A stretch of DNA of 64,000 nucleotides from CAZCEC01 sp964497615 (GTDB lineage Bacteria > Chloroflexota > Anaerolineae > Anaerolineales > UBA6663): contig CAZCEC010000006.1 of NCBI GenBank assembly GCA_964497615.1, positions 75,423 through 139,422 on the forward strand, read 5' to 3'. The translations under genes and the position numbers were made by a program. The notes beneath the pieces are model-generated. The model was not told the origin of the DNA, did no database searches, and saw nothing but the letters and a program-made list of their open reading frames with translations. Of this stretch, positions 10,881-19,655 are shown piece after piece. Each line of letters begins with the position of its first letter. Position 1 is the first letter of the stretch.

Positions 10881-12248
10881 ATGACTACCTCTGACACATC
10901 TGCTGCTAGCGGCGACAAGCTCGACTTCCGCCGCATCTTGCCCATCTTTGTCATCGTCCTGATTGACTTGCTGGGTCTCACCATCATCATTCCGCTCTTG
11001 CCCTTGTATGCGGCCTCGTTTCGGGCCGATGCGCTCACCATCGGCCTCCTGGGGGCAGCCTACCCCGTGATGCAATTTGCCGGCGCGCCTCTGCTTGGGC
11101 GCCTCTCAGACCGCTACGGGCGCAGGCCGGTGCTGCTCATTAGCCAGGCCGGCACACTCGTGGGCTTCATCGTGCTTGGCCTGGCCAACAGCTTGTGGCT
11201 GCTCTTCCTGGCGCGGATTTTGGATGGCCTTTCTGGGGCCAACATCTCCACGGCACAGGCCGCCATCGCCGACAGCACCACCGAAAAAACGCGCACCCAG
11301 GGTCTGGGCCTCATTGGCGCGGCCTTTGGCTTGGGTTTCATCATTGGCCCGGTGATCGCCTTTGTCTCACTGCAAGCCAGCGGCAATAACTACCACGTGC
11401 CAGCCTTTGTGGCGGCTGGCTTCTCGGCGCTGTCCATCTTGCTCACCTGGCTGTGGCTGCCCGAAACCCACCCCGTAGAAAAGCGCGGCGCCGCCAAGAG
11501 TCAGGTCGCACTAGGCCCGGGCGCCATGCTCCGGGCCATCGGCCATCCGCAGGTCGGCCTGCTGCTGGTGCTTATCTTCGCGCAGCAGATTGCGTTCGGC
11601 GGCTTCGAGCAATTGCTGGCGCTGTTCACCCTCAGCCGGCTGGGCCTGAATGCCTCTGGCAACGCCGTGATCTTCGTCTTTGTGGGCGTCATTGTCGTGG
11701 CCGTGCAGGGCGGCCTGGTGGGCAAGTGGAGCCGGCGCTGGGGCGACCGCCGCCTCATCTACGCCGGACTAGGTTTGCTGGCCGCCGGACTGACCTTCAC
11801 TGCGCTGACACCTCGCCAGCCGCTCCCGGGGTATTCCCAGGCTGCCCTCACCGAGGAACTGGCTGCCAGCGGGAATCTGGACCCAACCGCCAGCGACTTG
11901 CCGATCGCCCTGCCACCCGACGACAACCTGGGCTGGTTTGGTCTGGCCTGGATCCTGGCAGCCATGGTGCCCGCCTCCATCGGCGGCGGCATCCTCCAGC
12001 CGAGCATCAACAGCCTGATCACCAAACGCGTGTCCGCCGATGACGTGGGCGGCACCCTGGGCATCTCCTCGGCCTTCCTCAGCGCGGCCAATGCGCTGGC
12101 ACCGCTGCTGGGCGGGGCCATCTTCCAGGGGTTGGGCGCCTCGGCGCCCTTCCTGCTGGGCGGCGCGCTGATGGGCGCACTGCTGCTGGCTGCGCTGCGG
12201 CTGCTGAGGCCAGGGCGGGAGGCACAGGCACCCGCCCTGCCGCACTAA
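10881..12248 (+). CDS. MFS transporter, TetA/DHA1-like drug exporter
   Basis: A 455-residue inner-membrane protein with about 12 hydrophobic helices. Motif A appears as GRLSDRYGRRPVLL between helices 2 and 3, the signature of proton-driven drug exporters. The N-terminus (MTTSDTSAASGDKLDFRRIL) is cytosolic. A longer loop with charged residues (about 310-345) separates the later helices. Start ATG 10881 has no strong ribosome-binding site. It follows the remnant of a PadR-type regulator, a family that often represses exporters, so this gene may have lost its local control. Substrate unknown. Confidence 0.85.
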   Translation: MTTSDTSAASGDKLDFRRILPIFVIVLIDLLGLTIIIPLLPLYAASFRADALTIGLLGAAYPVMQFAGAPLLGRLSDRYGRRPVLLISQAGTLVGFIVLGLANSLWLLFLARILDGLSGANISTAQAAIADSTTEKTRTQGLGLIGAAFGLGFIIGPVIAFVSLQASGNNYHVPAFVAAGFSALSILLTWLWLPETHPVEKRGAAKSQVALGPGAMLRAIGHPQVGLLLVLIFAQQIAFGGFEQLLALFTLSRLGLNASGNAVIFVFVGVIVVAVQGGLVGKWSRRWGDRRLIYAGLGLLAAGLTFTALTPRQPLPGYSQAALTEELAASGNLDPTASDLPIALPPDDNLGWFGLAWILAAMVPASIGGGILQPSINSLITKRVSADDVGGTLGISSAFLSAANALAPLLGGAIFQGLGASAPFLLGGALMGALLLAALRLLRPGREAQAPALPH

Positions 12249-12249
12249 C

Positions 12250-12277
12250 TTGCTTCAAACCTAGTTTTGCCTAGAAT
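12250..12277 (+). promoter_or_regulatory. Promoter of the sensor kinase operon (leaderless)
   Basis: TTGCTT (12250-12255), 16-nt spacer, TAGAAT (12272-12277). The -10 box ends 7 nt before ATG 12285, so the mRNA would start at or beside the start codon. No ribosome-binding site is present. Confidence 0.5.
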
Positions 12278-12284
12278 CGGCGGC

Positions 12285-15200
12285 ATGGCGTCTACGACTT
12301 CCACCGCCGAACCCTTGGGCAGTTCGTCCTCCGAGGCTGCCCCCGAACGCCGCGCCTTTTGGGACCGCTTTGGCCGCGGCGCGGTGCTGGTGGTGCTGCC
12401 CCTGGCGCTGGGCCTCTATCTCATCGCCACGCCCCTGCTGGCCTTCCGCACCCTCCGCCAGCCTTTCTTGGGCGGCTTCGTGGAGCATACCCTGCTCTTC
12501 AATGACTACGGCGCCGCGGGTCCCAACCAATTGCCCGCCTTCGCGGCTGGCGCTCAGCCAGGTGACCCCCTGCTGAGGGTGGATGGGGCGCGCGTGGATT
12601 CGGCCAGCGACATCGCCGCCGTCTTGTCGCGCAAGTTGGTGGGTGATTCGATCACCCTGACGCTTGGGCCCGCAGGCGCCGCCGAGCGTGACATCACCGT
12701 GCCGCTCACGGTCTTTCCCGCCCGCGAGTTCATGGCGCTGTTCGCGGTGCCGTACTTCGTGGGGCTCGTCTACCTGGTCATCGGTCTGGTCGTCTTCTGG
12801 CTGCGCCGCCACGAGGTGGCCGGGCGCGCCTTCGTCCTCTTCTGTACTGCCGCCGCCGTCGGGCTGGGCGGCATCCTGGACCTGTACACCACCCACTGGT
12901 TCACCTGGGCCTGGACCCTGGCCGTGCCCGGTGCGGGCGCCAGCCTGATGACCCTCAGCCTGGTCTTCCCGCAGGAAGTGCGCTTCGTCCGGCGCTGGCC
13001 GGGTCTGCGGGTGCTGCCCTTTGTCCCCTGGCTGGCCCTGGCCGGCTTTGCGCTGTTCACCCTGTACCAGCCGGGCGCCGTTCACACTAGCGGCTATATT
13101 GGCGCCTGGCTGTACTGCTATCTCTACCTCGGCGCGGGCATCCTGGCCTTCCTGCTCATGCAGGCCTACCGGCGCGTCCTCAGCCCGTCGCCCATCGTCC
13201 GCCAGCAAAGCCAGGTCATCCTCATCGGCGCCGTTGTGGCCTTTGCGCTGCTCCTCATCTGGACCCTCCAGCCCCTGTTCATCGCCGACACCGCCCCGCT
13301 CAATGCCGCCCGCGATCTGCCCCTGCTGGTGGTCTTCCCCGCGGTGGTCGCCTTTGCCATCCTGCGCTACCGCCTGCTGGATGCCGACTACGTCACTTCG
13401 CAGTTGCTGCTCTATGCCGGGGTGGCGGTGCTGGCCCTGGCCGCCTACGGCCTGATCCTCACCGGCTTCAGCCTGCTGGCGGGCGCGATGCTGCCGGCCA
13501 ATAATCCGCTGGTTGTGGGGCTCACCGTGTTCCTGTTGGTGGCGGCCTTCAACCCGGTGCGCGAGCGCCTGCAAACCCTGATCAACAACACCTTCTTCCG
13601 CGGCCAGCGCGCCTATCGCCAGCGGCTGGAGGCCTTTGGCCGGGCCCTCACCCGCGCCGAGACCCTGGCCGACATCGCCCGCGCCTTGCAGGAGCAGCTC
13701 GACGGCGCCCTCCGTCCCGCTCATCTGCATCTCTACCTTAAAGATTCGGTCAACGACGACTACGCCGCCTTTCAGGACGGTAACGGCGCAGGGGGGCAGG
13801 GGAGCGGGAGGGCGGCTTCGTTTTCCACGGCCACACCTACACACACACACACCGAACTCCGCTTCCCCGCCGCCAGCGCCCTGGCCGCCGCCCTGGCCCG
13901 CGACCGGGCTGCCGTTTACCTGACTCCCGATACGCCCCTGCCGGCGTCGCTGCACAGTGACCGGGCGCGGCTGGCCGTGCTCGGCTCCGCCATTTATGCG
14001 CCGCTGCCGGGCCAGAGCGGCCTGGCGGGTTGGCTGGCCGCGGGTCCCAAGCTCTCGGGCCAGCCCTACACCCGCGACGACCTGCGTTTTGTGGAGGCCC
14101 TGGCGGATCAGGCCGCCCTGGCCGTCGAGCGCGCCACCGTCACCAGCGACCTGGAGCGCCGGGTACGCGAGTTGAACGTGCTCAGCCAGGTATCGCAAGC
14201 CGTCAGCTTTACCCTCAACTACGACGACCTGCTGGAGCTCATCTATGCCCAGGCCAGCAAGGTGGTGCCGGCCCGCAACTTCTACCTGCTGCTCAACGAT
14301 ACGCAGACCAACACCTTCAGCTTCGCCTTCTACCTGGAAGACGACGAGCGCCACAACGCCGAGGAGAACAAGCCCTGGCCCATTGGCCGCGGCCTCGAAA
14401 CCGAGGTCTGGCGAACTGGTCAGCCCATCCGCACCGACGACTACGTGGCCGAGTGCCGCCGCCGCGGCCTGCCCCCGCGCACCCGGCGCAGCGAACGCCT
14501 GGCCTGGATGGGGGTGCCCCTCAACGCTGGCGCCGAGACCGTGGGCGTGATGGCCGTGGCCGCCGCTGGGCAGGAGGCTGTCTTCACCGAGGACCAACTC
14601 AAGATCTTCTGGGCCATCGCCGATCAGGCCGCCTCGGCCATCGTCAAGGCGCAGCTCTTCCAGAAGGCGGAGGAGCGCGCCCGGCAACTGGCCACCCTGA
14701 ACGAGGTGAGCACCACCATGGCCGAGAGCCTGGCCCTGGACCCGATGCTGGAACGCATCATGCAGTCGTCCATGAGCATTTTGGGCTGCGAGGCCGGCAG
14801 CTTGTTCCTGATCGACGATGAGACCGGCGAGTACATCTTCCGTGTGGCCGCCGGGCCGGTGGGGCAGGACCTGGTGGGCATGCGCATCGCGCCGGGCAAG
14901 GGCTTTGTGGGCGAGGCTATCGAGTCGGCCAGCGTGCTCATCGTCAACGATGTGCAGAACGACCCACGCTGGTTCCGCGGCACCGACGCCGGCACCGGCT
15001 TCGTCACCCGCGCGCTGATGGTGGTGCCCCTGCGCCGCGGCGAGCGCACCCTGGGCGCGCTGGAGGTCATCAACAAGCGCAGCGGCGCGCCGTTCAACGA
15101 CGAAGACCGCAACCTGCTGGCGGCCTTCGCCGGCCAGGCCGCCGTCGCTATCGAGAATGCCCGCCTGTTCGCGCAGACCGACCAGGCCCTCAGCGACCGC

Positions 15201-16412
15201 GTGGCCGAGCTGTCGGTGATGCAGCGTATTGACCGCGAGCTGAACACCGCGCTGGACGTGCAGCGGGTGATGGACCTGACCCTGGACTGGGCCATGAAGA
15301 ACACCCAGGCCTCGGCCGGCTCGGTGGGCATGGTTTCGGAGGCGGGCATCACCATCATCGCCACCCGCGGCTACGGCGACACCGTCGAGCAGCTGCGCGA
15401 CAAGCCGCTGTCCATCGAGCGCGGCATCATGGGCCGGGTCGTGCGCAGTGGCGAGCTGAACCTGGTGCGCGATGTGCGCGCCGACCGCGACTATCGCGGC
15501 ATCCTGCCCGCCACCCGCTCTCAGCTCACCATCCCCATCATCCGCGAGGGCGCCGTCATCGGCCTGCTCAACCTGGAAAGCACCGAGCCGGATGGCTTCA
15601 GCGATGAGCAGGTCTCCTTCGTCACGCGCCTGCTCGACCACGCTTCCATTGCCATTACCAACGCCCGCCTGTATGCCGAGGTGAATACCGCCAACATCGC
15701 CAAGAGCGAGTTCGTGTCCGTGGCCGCGCATGAGCTCAAGACGCCCATGACGGCCATCAAGATGTCGGCCGAGTTGATCCTGGCCGGCGCCGTGGGCCAG
15801 GTGAACGACACCCAGCGCCAGTTCCTGTCCACCATCGCCAGCAACCTGGACCGGATGACTACCATCGTCACCGACCTGAACGACGTCACCCGCATCGAGA
15901 CGGGGCGGCTGAACCTGGACCTGCGCCCGCTGGCATTCCAGGACATCGTGGATCAGGTTCTGCACGGCACCCAGGGGCTGATCGCCGCCAAGCAGCAGGT
16001 CCTGAAGCTGGAGATTGAGCCGGACCTGCCGCCGGTGCTGGCCGACAGCGACCGGGCGGTCCAGGTGCTCACCAACCTGATGTCCAACGCCAACAAGTAC
16101 ACCCCGGATGGCGGCGGCATTACCCTGCGCGTCCGGGCGGTGCCGGCGGCCAGCAATGGGGCCGAGGCGCATGTGCACGTCGCCGTGCAGGATACCGGCA
16201 TCGGCATCTCGGCCGAGGACCAGCGCCGCTTGTTCAGCAAGTTCTTCCGCTCGGAAGACCGGGCCGCCCGCGACATGGCCTCCGGCACCGGCCTGGGCCT
16301 CAACATCGTTAAGAACCTGGTCGAGCTTCAGGGCGGCCGCATCTGGGTCGAGAGCGAGCTGCGGCGCGGCAGCACCTTCCATTTCACCCTGCCACTGGCG
16401 CCAGAACCATGA
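12285..16412 (+). CDS. Large membrane sensor histidine kinase with PDZ-like and multiple GAF domains
   Basis: About 1375 residues. Order: a first membrane helix (GAVLVVLPLALGLYLIATP), an external PDZ-like segment (PGDPLLRVDGARVDSASDI), a block of about eight membrane helices to about residue 430, then three to four GAF domains. The last part is HisKA with the phosphoacceptor in SVAAHELKTPMTAIK and an ATPase domain with N box (LMSNANKYTPDGGG), G1 (QDTGIGIS), F box (FSKFFRSED) and G2 (GTGLGLNIVK). It should autophosphorylate in response to membrane or small-molecule signals. No receiver domain and no response regulator gene is nearby. The leaderless-type promoter favours ATG 12285 over TTG 12267. 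A CA microsatellite (around 13840) encodes THTHT. The stop overlaps the next kinase gene by 4 bp. Confidence 0.9.
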   Translation: MASTTSTAEPLGSSSSEAAPERRAFWDRFGRGAVLVVLPLALGLYLIATPLLAFRTLRQPFLGGFVEHTLLFNDYGAAGPNQLPAFAAGAQPGDPLLRVDGARVDSASDIAAVLSRKLVGDSITLTLGPAGAAERDITVPLTVFPAREFMALFAVPYFVGLVYLVIGLVVFWLRRHEVAGRAFVLFCTAAAVGLGGILDLYTTHWFTWAWTLAVPGAGASLMTLSLVFPQEVRFVRRWPGLRVLPFVPWLALAGFALFTLYQPGAVHTSGYIGAWLYCYLYLGAGILAFLLMQAYRRVLSPSPIVRQQSQVILIGAVVAFALLLIWTLQPLFIADTAPLNAARDLPLLVVFPAVVAFAILRYRLLDADYVTSQLLLYAGVAVLALAAYGLILTGFSLLAGAMLPANNPLVVGLTVFLLVAAFNPVRERLQTLINNTFFRGQRAYRQRLEAFGRALTRAETLADIARALQEQLDGALRPAHLHLYLKDSVNDDYAAFQDGNGAGGQGSGRAASFSTATPTHTHTELRFPAASALAAALARDRAAVYLTPDTPLPASLHSDRARLAVLGSAIYAPLPGQSGLAGWLAAGPKLSGQPYTRDDLRFVEALADQAALAVERATVTSDLERRVRELNVLSQVSQAVSFTLNYDDLLELIYAQASKVVPARNFYLLLNDTQTNTFSFAFYLEDDERHNAEENKPWPIGRGLETEVWRTGQPIRTDDYVAECRRRGLPPRTRRSERLAWMGVPLNAGAETVGVMAVAAAGQEAVFTEDQLKIFWAIADQAASAIVKAQLFQKAEERARQLATLNEVSTTMAESLALDPMLERIMQSSMSILGCEAGSLFLIDDETGEYIFRVAAGPVGQDLVGMRIAPGKGFVGEAIESASVLIVNDVQNDPRWFRGTDAGTGFVTRALMVVPLRRGERTLGALEVINKRSGAPFNDEDRNLLAAFAGQAAVAIENARLFAQTDQALSDRVAELSVMQRIDRELNTALDVQRVMDLTLDWAMKNTQASAGSVGMVSEAGITIIATRGYGDTVEQLRDKPLSIERGIMGRVVRSGELNLVRDVRADRDYRGILPATRSQLTIPIIREGAVIGLLNLESTEPDGFSDEQVSFVTRLLDHASIAITNARLYAEVNTANIAKSEFVSVAAHELKTPMTAIKMSAELILAGAVGQVNDTQRQFLSTIASNLDRMTTIVTDLNDVTRIETGRLNLDLRPLAFQDIVDQVLHGTQGLIAAKQQVLKLEIEPDLPPVLADSDRAVQVLTNLMSNANKYTPDGGGITLRVRAVPAASNGAEAHVHVAVQDTGIGISAEDQRRLFSKFFRSEDRAARDMASGTGLGLNIVKNLVELQGGRIWVESELRRGSTFHFTLPLAPEP

Positions 16413-17683
16413 TCGCGCAGCCGGCTGACAAAACCACCCTCCTGGCCCAGACCTTCGCCGGCCTGTCCGACGCCGAGTTGGAGGAACTGTCCAGCCTGAC
16501 CGAGGTCAACCGCTACCCCGCCGATCATCTCCTGTGCCGGGAAGGCGCCTTTGAGGACACCTTCTACATCGTGGCCGAGGGCGAGGTGGTCATCACCAAG
16601 AAGGTCAGCGAGGCCGACGGCGAGCGGGTGCTGCGCCACATGACTGCCGGCGACTACGTGGGCGAGATGGCCCTGATTCAGAACGCGCCGCGCGCCGCCA
16701 GCGTGCGCACCCGCACCGCCTGCACCGTGCTGGAGATCGACAAGGCCGACTTCGAGGCCATCCTCAACCGCAGCCCGCGGCTGGCCATCAGCATCATCCG
16801 CACCACCCTCAACCGCATGCGGGCCAACGACCAGATGGCGATGGTCAGCGTGGCCCCGCGGCTCAACCCGATCCTNNNNNNNNNNATTGTGGACCTGCAG
16901 CGCACCAACCGCGTGCTGGCCCAACTCGACCGCAACAAGCTGGAGTTCATCCAGGTGGCGGCGCACGAGCTGCGCACCCCGCTGACCGTGATGAAGGGCT
17001 ATCTCAACGTCATCAAGCAGGAGAACCGCCAGCCGGACAACGCCATGCTGGCCGCCGCGCTGGACGGCCTGAGCCGCGGCACGGAGCGCCTGCACGAAGT
17101 GGTCAACGCCATGCTCGACATCAGCCGCATTGACAGCGACACGGGCGGCCGGGTGCGGCTGGCGGCCGTGCCGGTCCCGCTCAAGAGCGTGGTCAACGAC
17201 ATCGTGCGGCGGCTGGAGGCCGACGCCGAGGACCGCCAGCTCCACATCCACATCCAGCACGCGTTCGACACCCCGGCCATCAACGCCGACCCGACCCTGA
17301 TCCAGAAGGCGGTCTATCACGTGGTCATCAACGCCATCAAGTACACTCCCGATGGCGGCCATATCACCGTCCGCACCCGGCCGGTGGTGCTGCCCACCGG
17401 CCGGCCCGGCGCCGAAATCAGCGTCAACGACAGCGGCATTGGGCTGGACCCTGAACACCACGAGCTGATCTTCGAGAAGTTCTACCAGGTTGGGTCGGTG
17501 GACCTGCACTCGTCGCATAAGACCATGTTCAAGGGCGGGGGGCCGGGGCTGGGCCTGGCCATCGCCCGCGGCGTCGTCCGCGCCCACGGCGGCCGCATCT
17601 GGGTGGAGAGCCCCGGCCACGACGAGGCCGCGCTGCCTGGCAGCACCTTCTATTTGCAGTTGCCGGTTGACCCGGCCCATTGA
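16409..17683 (+). CDS. Histidine kinase with N-terminal cyclic-nucleotide-binding domain
   Basis: About 424 residues. The N-terminus is a cNMP-binding beta-roll (HLLCREGAFEDTFYIVAEGE; AGDYVGEMALIQNAPRAASV with the phosphate-binding cassette). A short linker follows, then HisKA (QVAAHELRTPLTVMKGYL) and a HATPase domain (NAIKYTPDGGH, SVNDSGIGLD, GPGLGLAIARG). It has no membrane helix, so it is cytosolic. The ATG overlaps the preceding kinase stop (ATGA). Ten N occur in the linker (16876-16885); the frame continues across them, but the true gap length is unknown, so a missing segment is possible. The cNMP link may connect it to the class III cyclase at 46214. Confidence 0.88.
   Translation: MIAQPADKTTLLAQTFAGLSDAELEELSSLTEVNRYPADHLLCREGAFEDTFYIVAEGEVVITKKVSEADGERVLRHMTAGDYVGEMALIQNAPRAASVRTRTACTVLEIDKADFEAILNRSPRLAISIIRTTLNRMRANDQMAMVSVAPRLNPIXXXXIVDLQRTNRVLAQLDRNKLEFIQVAAHELRTPLTVMKGYLNVIKQENRQPDNAMLAAALDGLSRGTERLHEVVNAMLDISRIDSDTGGRVRLAAVPVPLKSVVNDIVRRLEADAEDRQLHIHIQHAFDTPAINADPTLIQKAVYHVVINAIKYTPDGGHITVRTRPVVLPTGRPGAEISVNDSGIGLDPEHHELIFEKFYQVGSVDLHSSHKTMFKGGGPGLGLAIARGVVRAHGGRIWVESPGHDEAALPGSTFYLQLPVDPAH
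16876..16885. other. Scaffold gap (10 N)
   Basis: Exactly ten unknown bases inside the cNMP-binding histidine kinase gene. Ten is a common arbitrary gap length, so the real missing length is not known. Confidence 0.95.
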
Positions 17684-17728
17684 CCGGCGAATCAGTCCCT
17701 GTTAGAATGTGGTCACATTAGGAACCAC
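17680..17728 (+). promoter_or_regulatory. Promoter and possible operator of the Phd/VapC pair
   Basis: TTGACC (17680-17685), 17-nt spacer, extended -10 TG-T-TAGAAT (17700-17708). An inverted repeat GTGGT/ACCAC (17709-17713, 17724-17728) lies in the start-point region and could bind the antitoxin complex. Confidence 0.6.
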
Positions 17729-17748
17729 TTCCAATGGGAAGGCATCCC

Positions 17749-18015
17749 ATGCGTGACATTGGTATTCGAGAATTGAAGACGCGCGCGTCCGCCATCATGC
17801 GTAACGTTTGGAAGCGCCGGGCGCGCTATGTCATCACCTATCATGGGCGACCCATTGGGTTGCTGATCCCCCTGGAACAGGCGCCAGGCTCGAATGCGCC
17901 CGCCGAGCCGGCGGAGGCCGTGTGGGCCGAGCTGACCCGCCTGGGCGAGGAGATCGGCCGGGGTTGGCGGTCGCCGCAGACCAGCACCGAGCTGCTCTCC
18001 AGCCTGCGCCGCTGA
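17749..18015 (+). CDS. Phd/YefM-type antitoxin
   Basis: An 88-residue antitoxin of the prevent-host-death family: it starts MRDIGIRELKTRASAIM, the usual DNA-binding strand-helix, and continues with YVITYHGRPIGLLIPL. The C-terminal acidic and helical tail would wrap the toxin. ATG 17749 is chosen because GGGAAGG lies six bases upstream; the ATG at 17734 overlaps that site. It is followed 9 nt later by a PIN toxin gene and preceded by a good promoter with an inverted repeat, so autoregulation is likely. Confidence 0.82.
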   Translation: MRDIGIRELKTRASAIMRNVWKRRARYVITYHGRPIGLLIPLEQAPGSNAPAEPAEAVWAELTRLGEEIGRGWRSPQTSTELLSSLRR

Positions 18016-18024
18016 GGTCGCGCC

Positions 18025-18465
18025 GTGGCCGGCCCGTTTGTCGTGGATGCCAGTGTCTTCCTGAATGCTTTTAACCCAAGCGAGACCGGCCATGCCGACA
18101 GCTACCGCTTCCTGGATCGGCTTCAGGCGGGCGCCATTCCCACTATCAGCCCCACCTTGCTCCTGCCCGAAGTCGCCGCGGCCATCGGTCGAGGCCGGCA
18201 GGACACCGAATTGGCCCAAGCCTTTGCGCGCACCCTCAGCCGCCTGGCCCATCTGGTCCTGGTTCCTCTTGAGATTGGCCTGGCGCAGCAGGCCGCCGAC
18301 ATCGCCGCCCAGTATCGTTTGCGGGGCGCTGATGCGGTCTATGCCGCGGTGGCCCTGAGATTCGCTTGCCCGCTCGTCACTTTGGATGACGAGCAGCGGC
18401 AGCGTCTGGTGAAGGTGCTCCCCACCACCACGCCGGCCGGCGCCCTGAAGACCTGGGAGCAGTGA
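18025..18465 (+). CDS. vapC: VapC-type PIN-domain toxin (ribonuclease)
   Basis: A 146-residue PIN-domain protein, GTG start. The acidic residues that bind Mg2+ are in place: Asp8 in FVVDASVFLNAF, Glu in LLPEVAAAI, Asp in GADAVYAAVAL and Asp in LVTLDDEQ. Toxins of this family cut tRNA or rRNA when freed from their antitoxin. It sits 9 nt downstream of the Phd-type antitoxin; most VapC partners are VapB or Phd types, so the pairing is ordinary. Confidence 0.85.
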   Translation: MAGPFVVDASVFLNAFNPSETGHADSYRFLDRLQAGAIPTISPTLLLPEVAAAIGRGRQDTELAQAFARTLSRLAHLVLVPLEIGLAQQAADIAAQYRLRGADAVYAAVALRFACPLVTLDDEQRQRLVKVLPTTTPAGALKTWEQ

Positions 18466-18523
18466 TCGGCTCGTCCAGTCCTGCCTCCCTGACCCCCCTC
18501 CAAACAGGCAGTCAAAGCAACTC

Positions 18524-18552
18524 TTGCGAGTCCCCACCACAGGCGGTATAAT
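18524..18552 (+). promoter_or_regulatory. Sigma-A promoter of the hrcA operon
   Basis: TTGCGA (18524-18529), 17-nt spacer, TATAAT (18547-18552). The predicted start point lies a few bases before the CIRCE operator. Confidence 0.8.
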
Positions 18553-18565
18553 GTTTCTGTCTGAA

Positions 18566-18592
18566 TTAGCACTCTCGAGCCGAGAGTGCTAA
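18566..18592 (+). promoter_or_regulatory. CIRCE operator (HrcA binding site)
   Basis: Perfect match to the CIRCE inverted repeat: TTAGCACTC, a 9-nt spacer, GAGTGCTAA. It covers the transcribed leader just upstream of hrcA, so HrcA represses its own operon until heat stress. Confidence 0.97.
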
Positions 18593-18607
18593 TTGGTGAA
18601 ATAGCCT

Positions 18608-19639
18608 ATGGAAACCCTGCCAGAACGCCAAGCCACCATCCTTGGCCTGATTATTCGCGAATACATCGACACCGCCCAGCCCATTAGTTCCAAGGCGCTG
18701 GTCGAGAAATACAACCTCGGCGTCTCCTCGGCCACCATTCGCAATGAGATGGTCGCCCTGACCGAGAAGGGCTTCCTGCGCCAGCCGCACACCTCCGCCG
18801 GCCGTGAGCCCACCGAGCAGGGCTATCGCTACTTTGTCCACCGCATCGTCGGCGAGAACGAACTGCCTGTGGCCGAGCGCCGCACCATCAGCCACCAGTT
18901 CTTCCAGGCCCACCGCGACGTGGACGAGTGGATGCGGCTGGCGGCTTCCGTGCTGGCGCAGCACGCCCGCGGCGCCAGCCTGGTCACCGCGCCGCGCCAG
19001 CTAAAGGCCCGCTTCAAGCACCTGGAATTGATTGCCACCCAGGGGCGGCTGGTGCTGCTGGTGCTGGTGCTCCAGGGCGGTGAGGTCCGCCAGCAGATGC
19101 TCACCCTGGCCGAGCCGCCTTCACAGGAGCAGCTCAGCGACGCCGCCAACCGCATCAATGCGCAGTGTCTGGGACTGGATGGCGATGGGGTGCTGGCCCA
19201 GTCCACGCACCTGCCCACGCTGGAACAGGAAGTGGGCCGGTTGATTTCTGAGATGATGTACAAGGCCGAGGCCGTTTCCGCGGGCGAGGTCTTTCGCGAC
19301 GGGGTGAGCACGGTGCTGGCCGAGCCGGAGTTTGCCGGCTCCGAGTCGGCCCGGCAGGCCCTGCGCGTGCTCGAAGAGCGCACCTACCTGGAAGAATTTC
19401 TGGCCAAGGCCATTTCGCCCAATGTGGGCGGCATCGAGGTCGTCATTGGCGGCGATAACTCGTGGCAGGAGTTGAAGGATTGCTCGATGGTGCTGGCCCG
19501 CTACGGCGTGGCCGGCTATGCCACCGGCGCCATGGGGGTGCTCGGCCCGCAGCGCATGGCCTATGGCCGCGCCATCTCCACCGTGCGCTTTGTCGCCGGG
19601 CTGATGAGCGACATGATGTACGAAGTCTATACCGAATAA
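18608..19639 (+). CDS. hrcA: Heat-inducible transcription repressor HrcA
   Basis: A 343-residue repressor of class I heat-shock genes that binds CIRCE. The N-terminal winged helix is clear (LGVSSATIRNEMVALTEKG, then LRQPHTSAGREPTEQGYRYF). The C-terminal half carries the dimerisation/GAF-like domain ending with GVLGPQRMAYGRAISTVRFV. First gene of a five-gene operon with grpE, dnaK, dnaJ and prmA, 16 nt after the CIRCE element. HrcA activity usually depends on GroEL; no groEL is in this window. Confidence 0.96.
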   Translation: METLPERQATILGLIIREYIDTAQPISSKALVEKYNLGVSSATIRNEMVALTEKGFLRQPHTSAGREPTEQGYRYFVHRIVGENELPVAERRTISHQFFQAHRDVDEWMRLAASVLAQHARGASLVTAPRQLKARFKHLELIATQGRLVLLVLVLQGGEVRQQMLTLAEPPSQEQLSDAANRINAQCLGLDGDGVLAQSTHLPTLEQEVGRLISEMMYKAEAVSAGEVFRDGVSTVLAEPEFAGSESARQALRVLEERTYLEEFLAKAISPNVGGIEVVIGGDNSWQELKDCSMVLARYGVAGYATGAMGVLGPQRMAYGRAISTVRFVAGLMSDMMYEVYTE

Positions 19640-19655
19640 GCGAGTCCTGATCCTG

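Noticed and set aside
13830..13852. CA microsatellite in the sensor kinase gene as a phase-variation switch
   Set aside because: It is short, in frame, and the gene is intact; no evidence of variation from one sequence.
12261..16382. A 1373-codon open frame opposite the large sensor kinase gene
   Set aside because: It is a shadow frame produced by GC-rich codon use; its protein is rich in Gly, His, Gln and Ala with no domain, while the plus strand encodes a complete GAF histidine kinase.
17734..18465. Phd/VapC and VapBC pairs as a novel defence system
   Set aside because: Both are ordinary type II toxin-antitoxin modules with intact PIN residues and usual overlaps or spacing.
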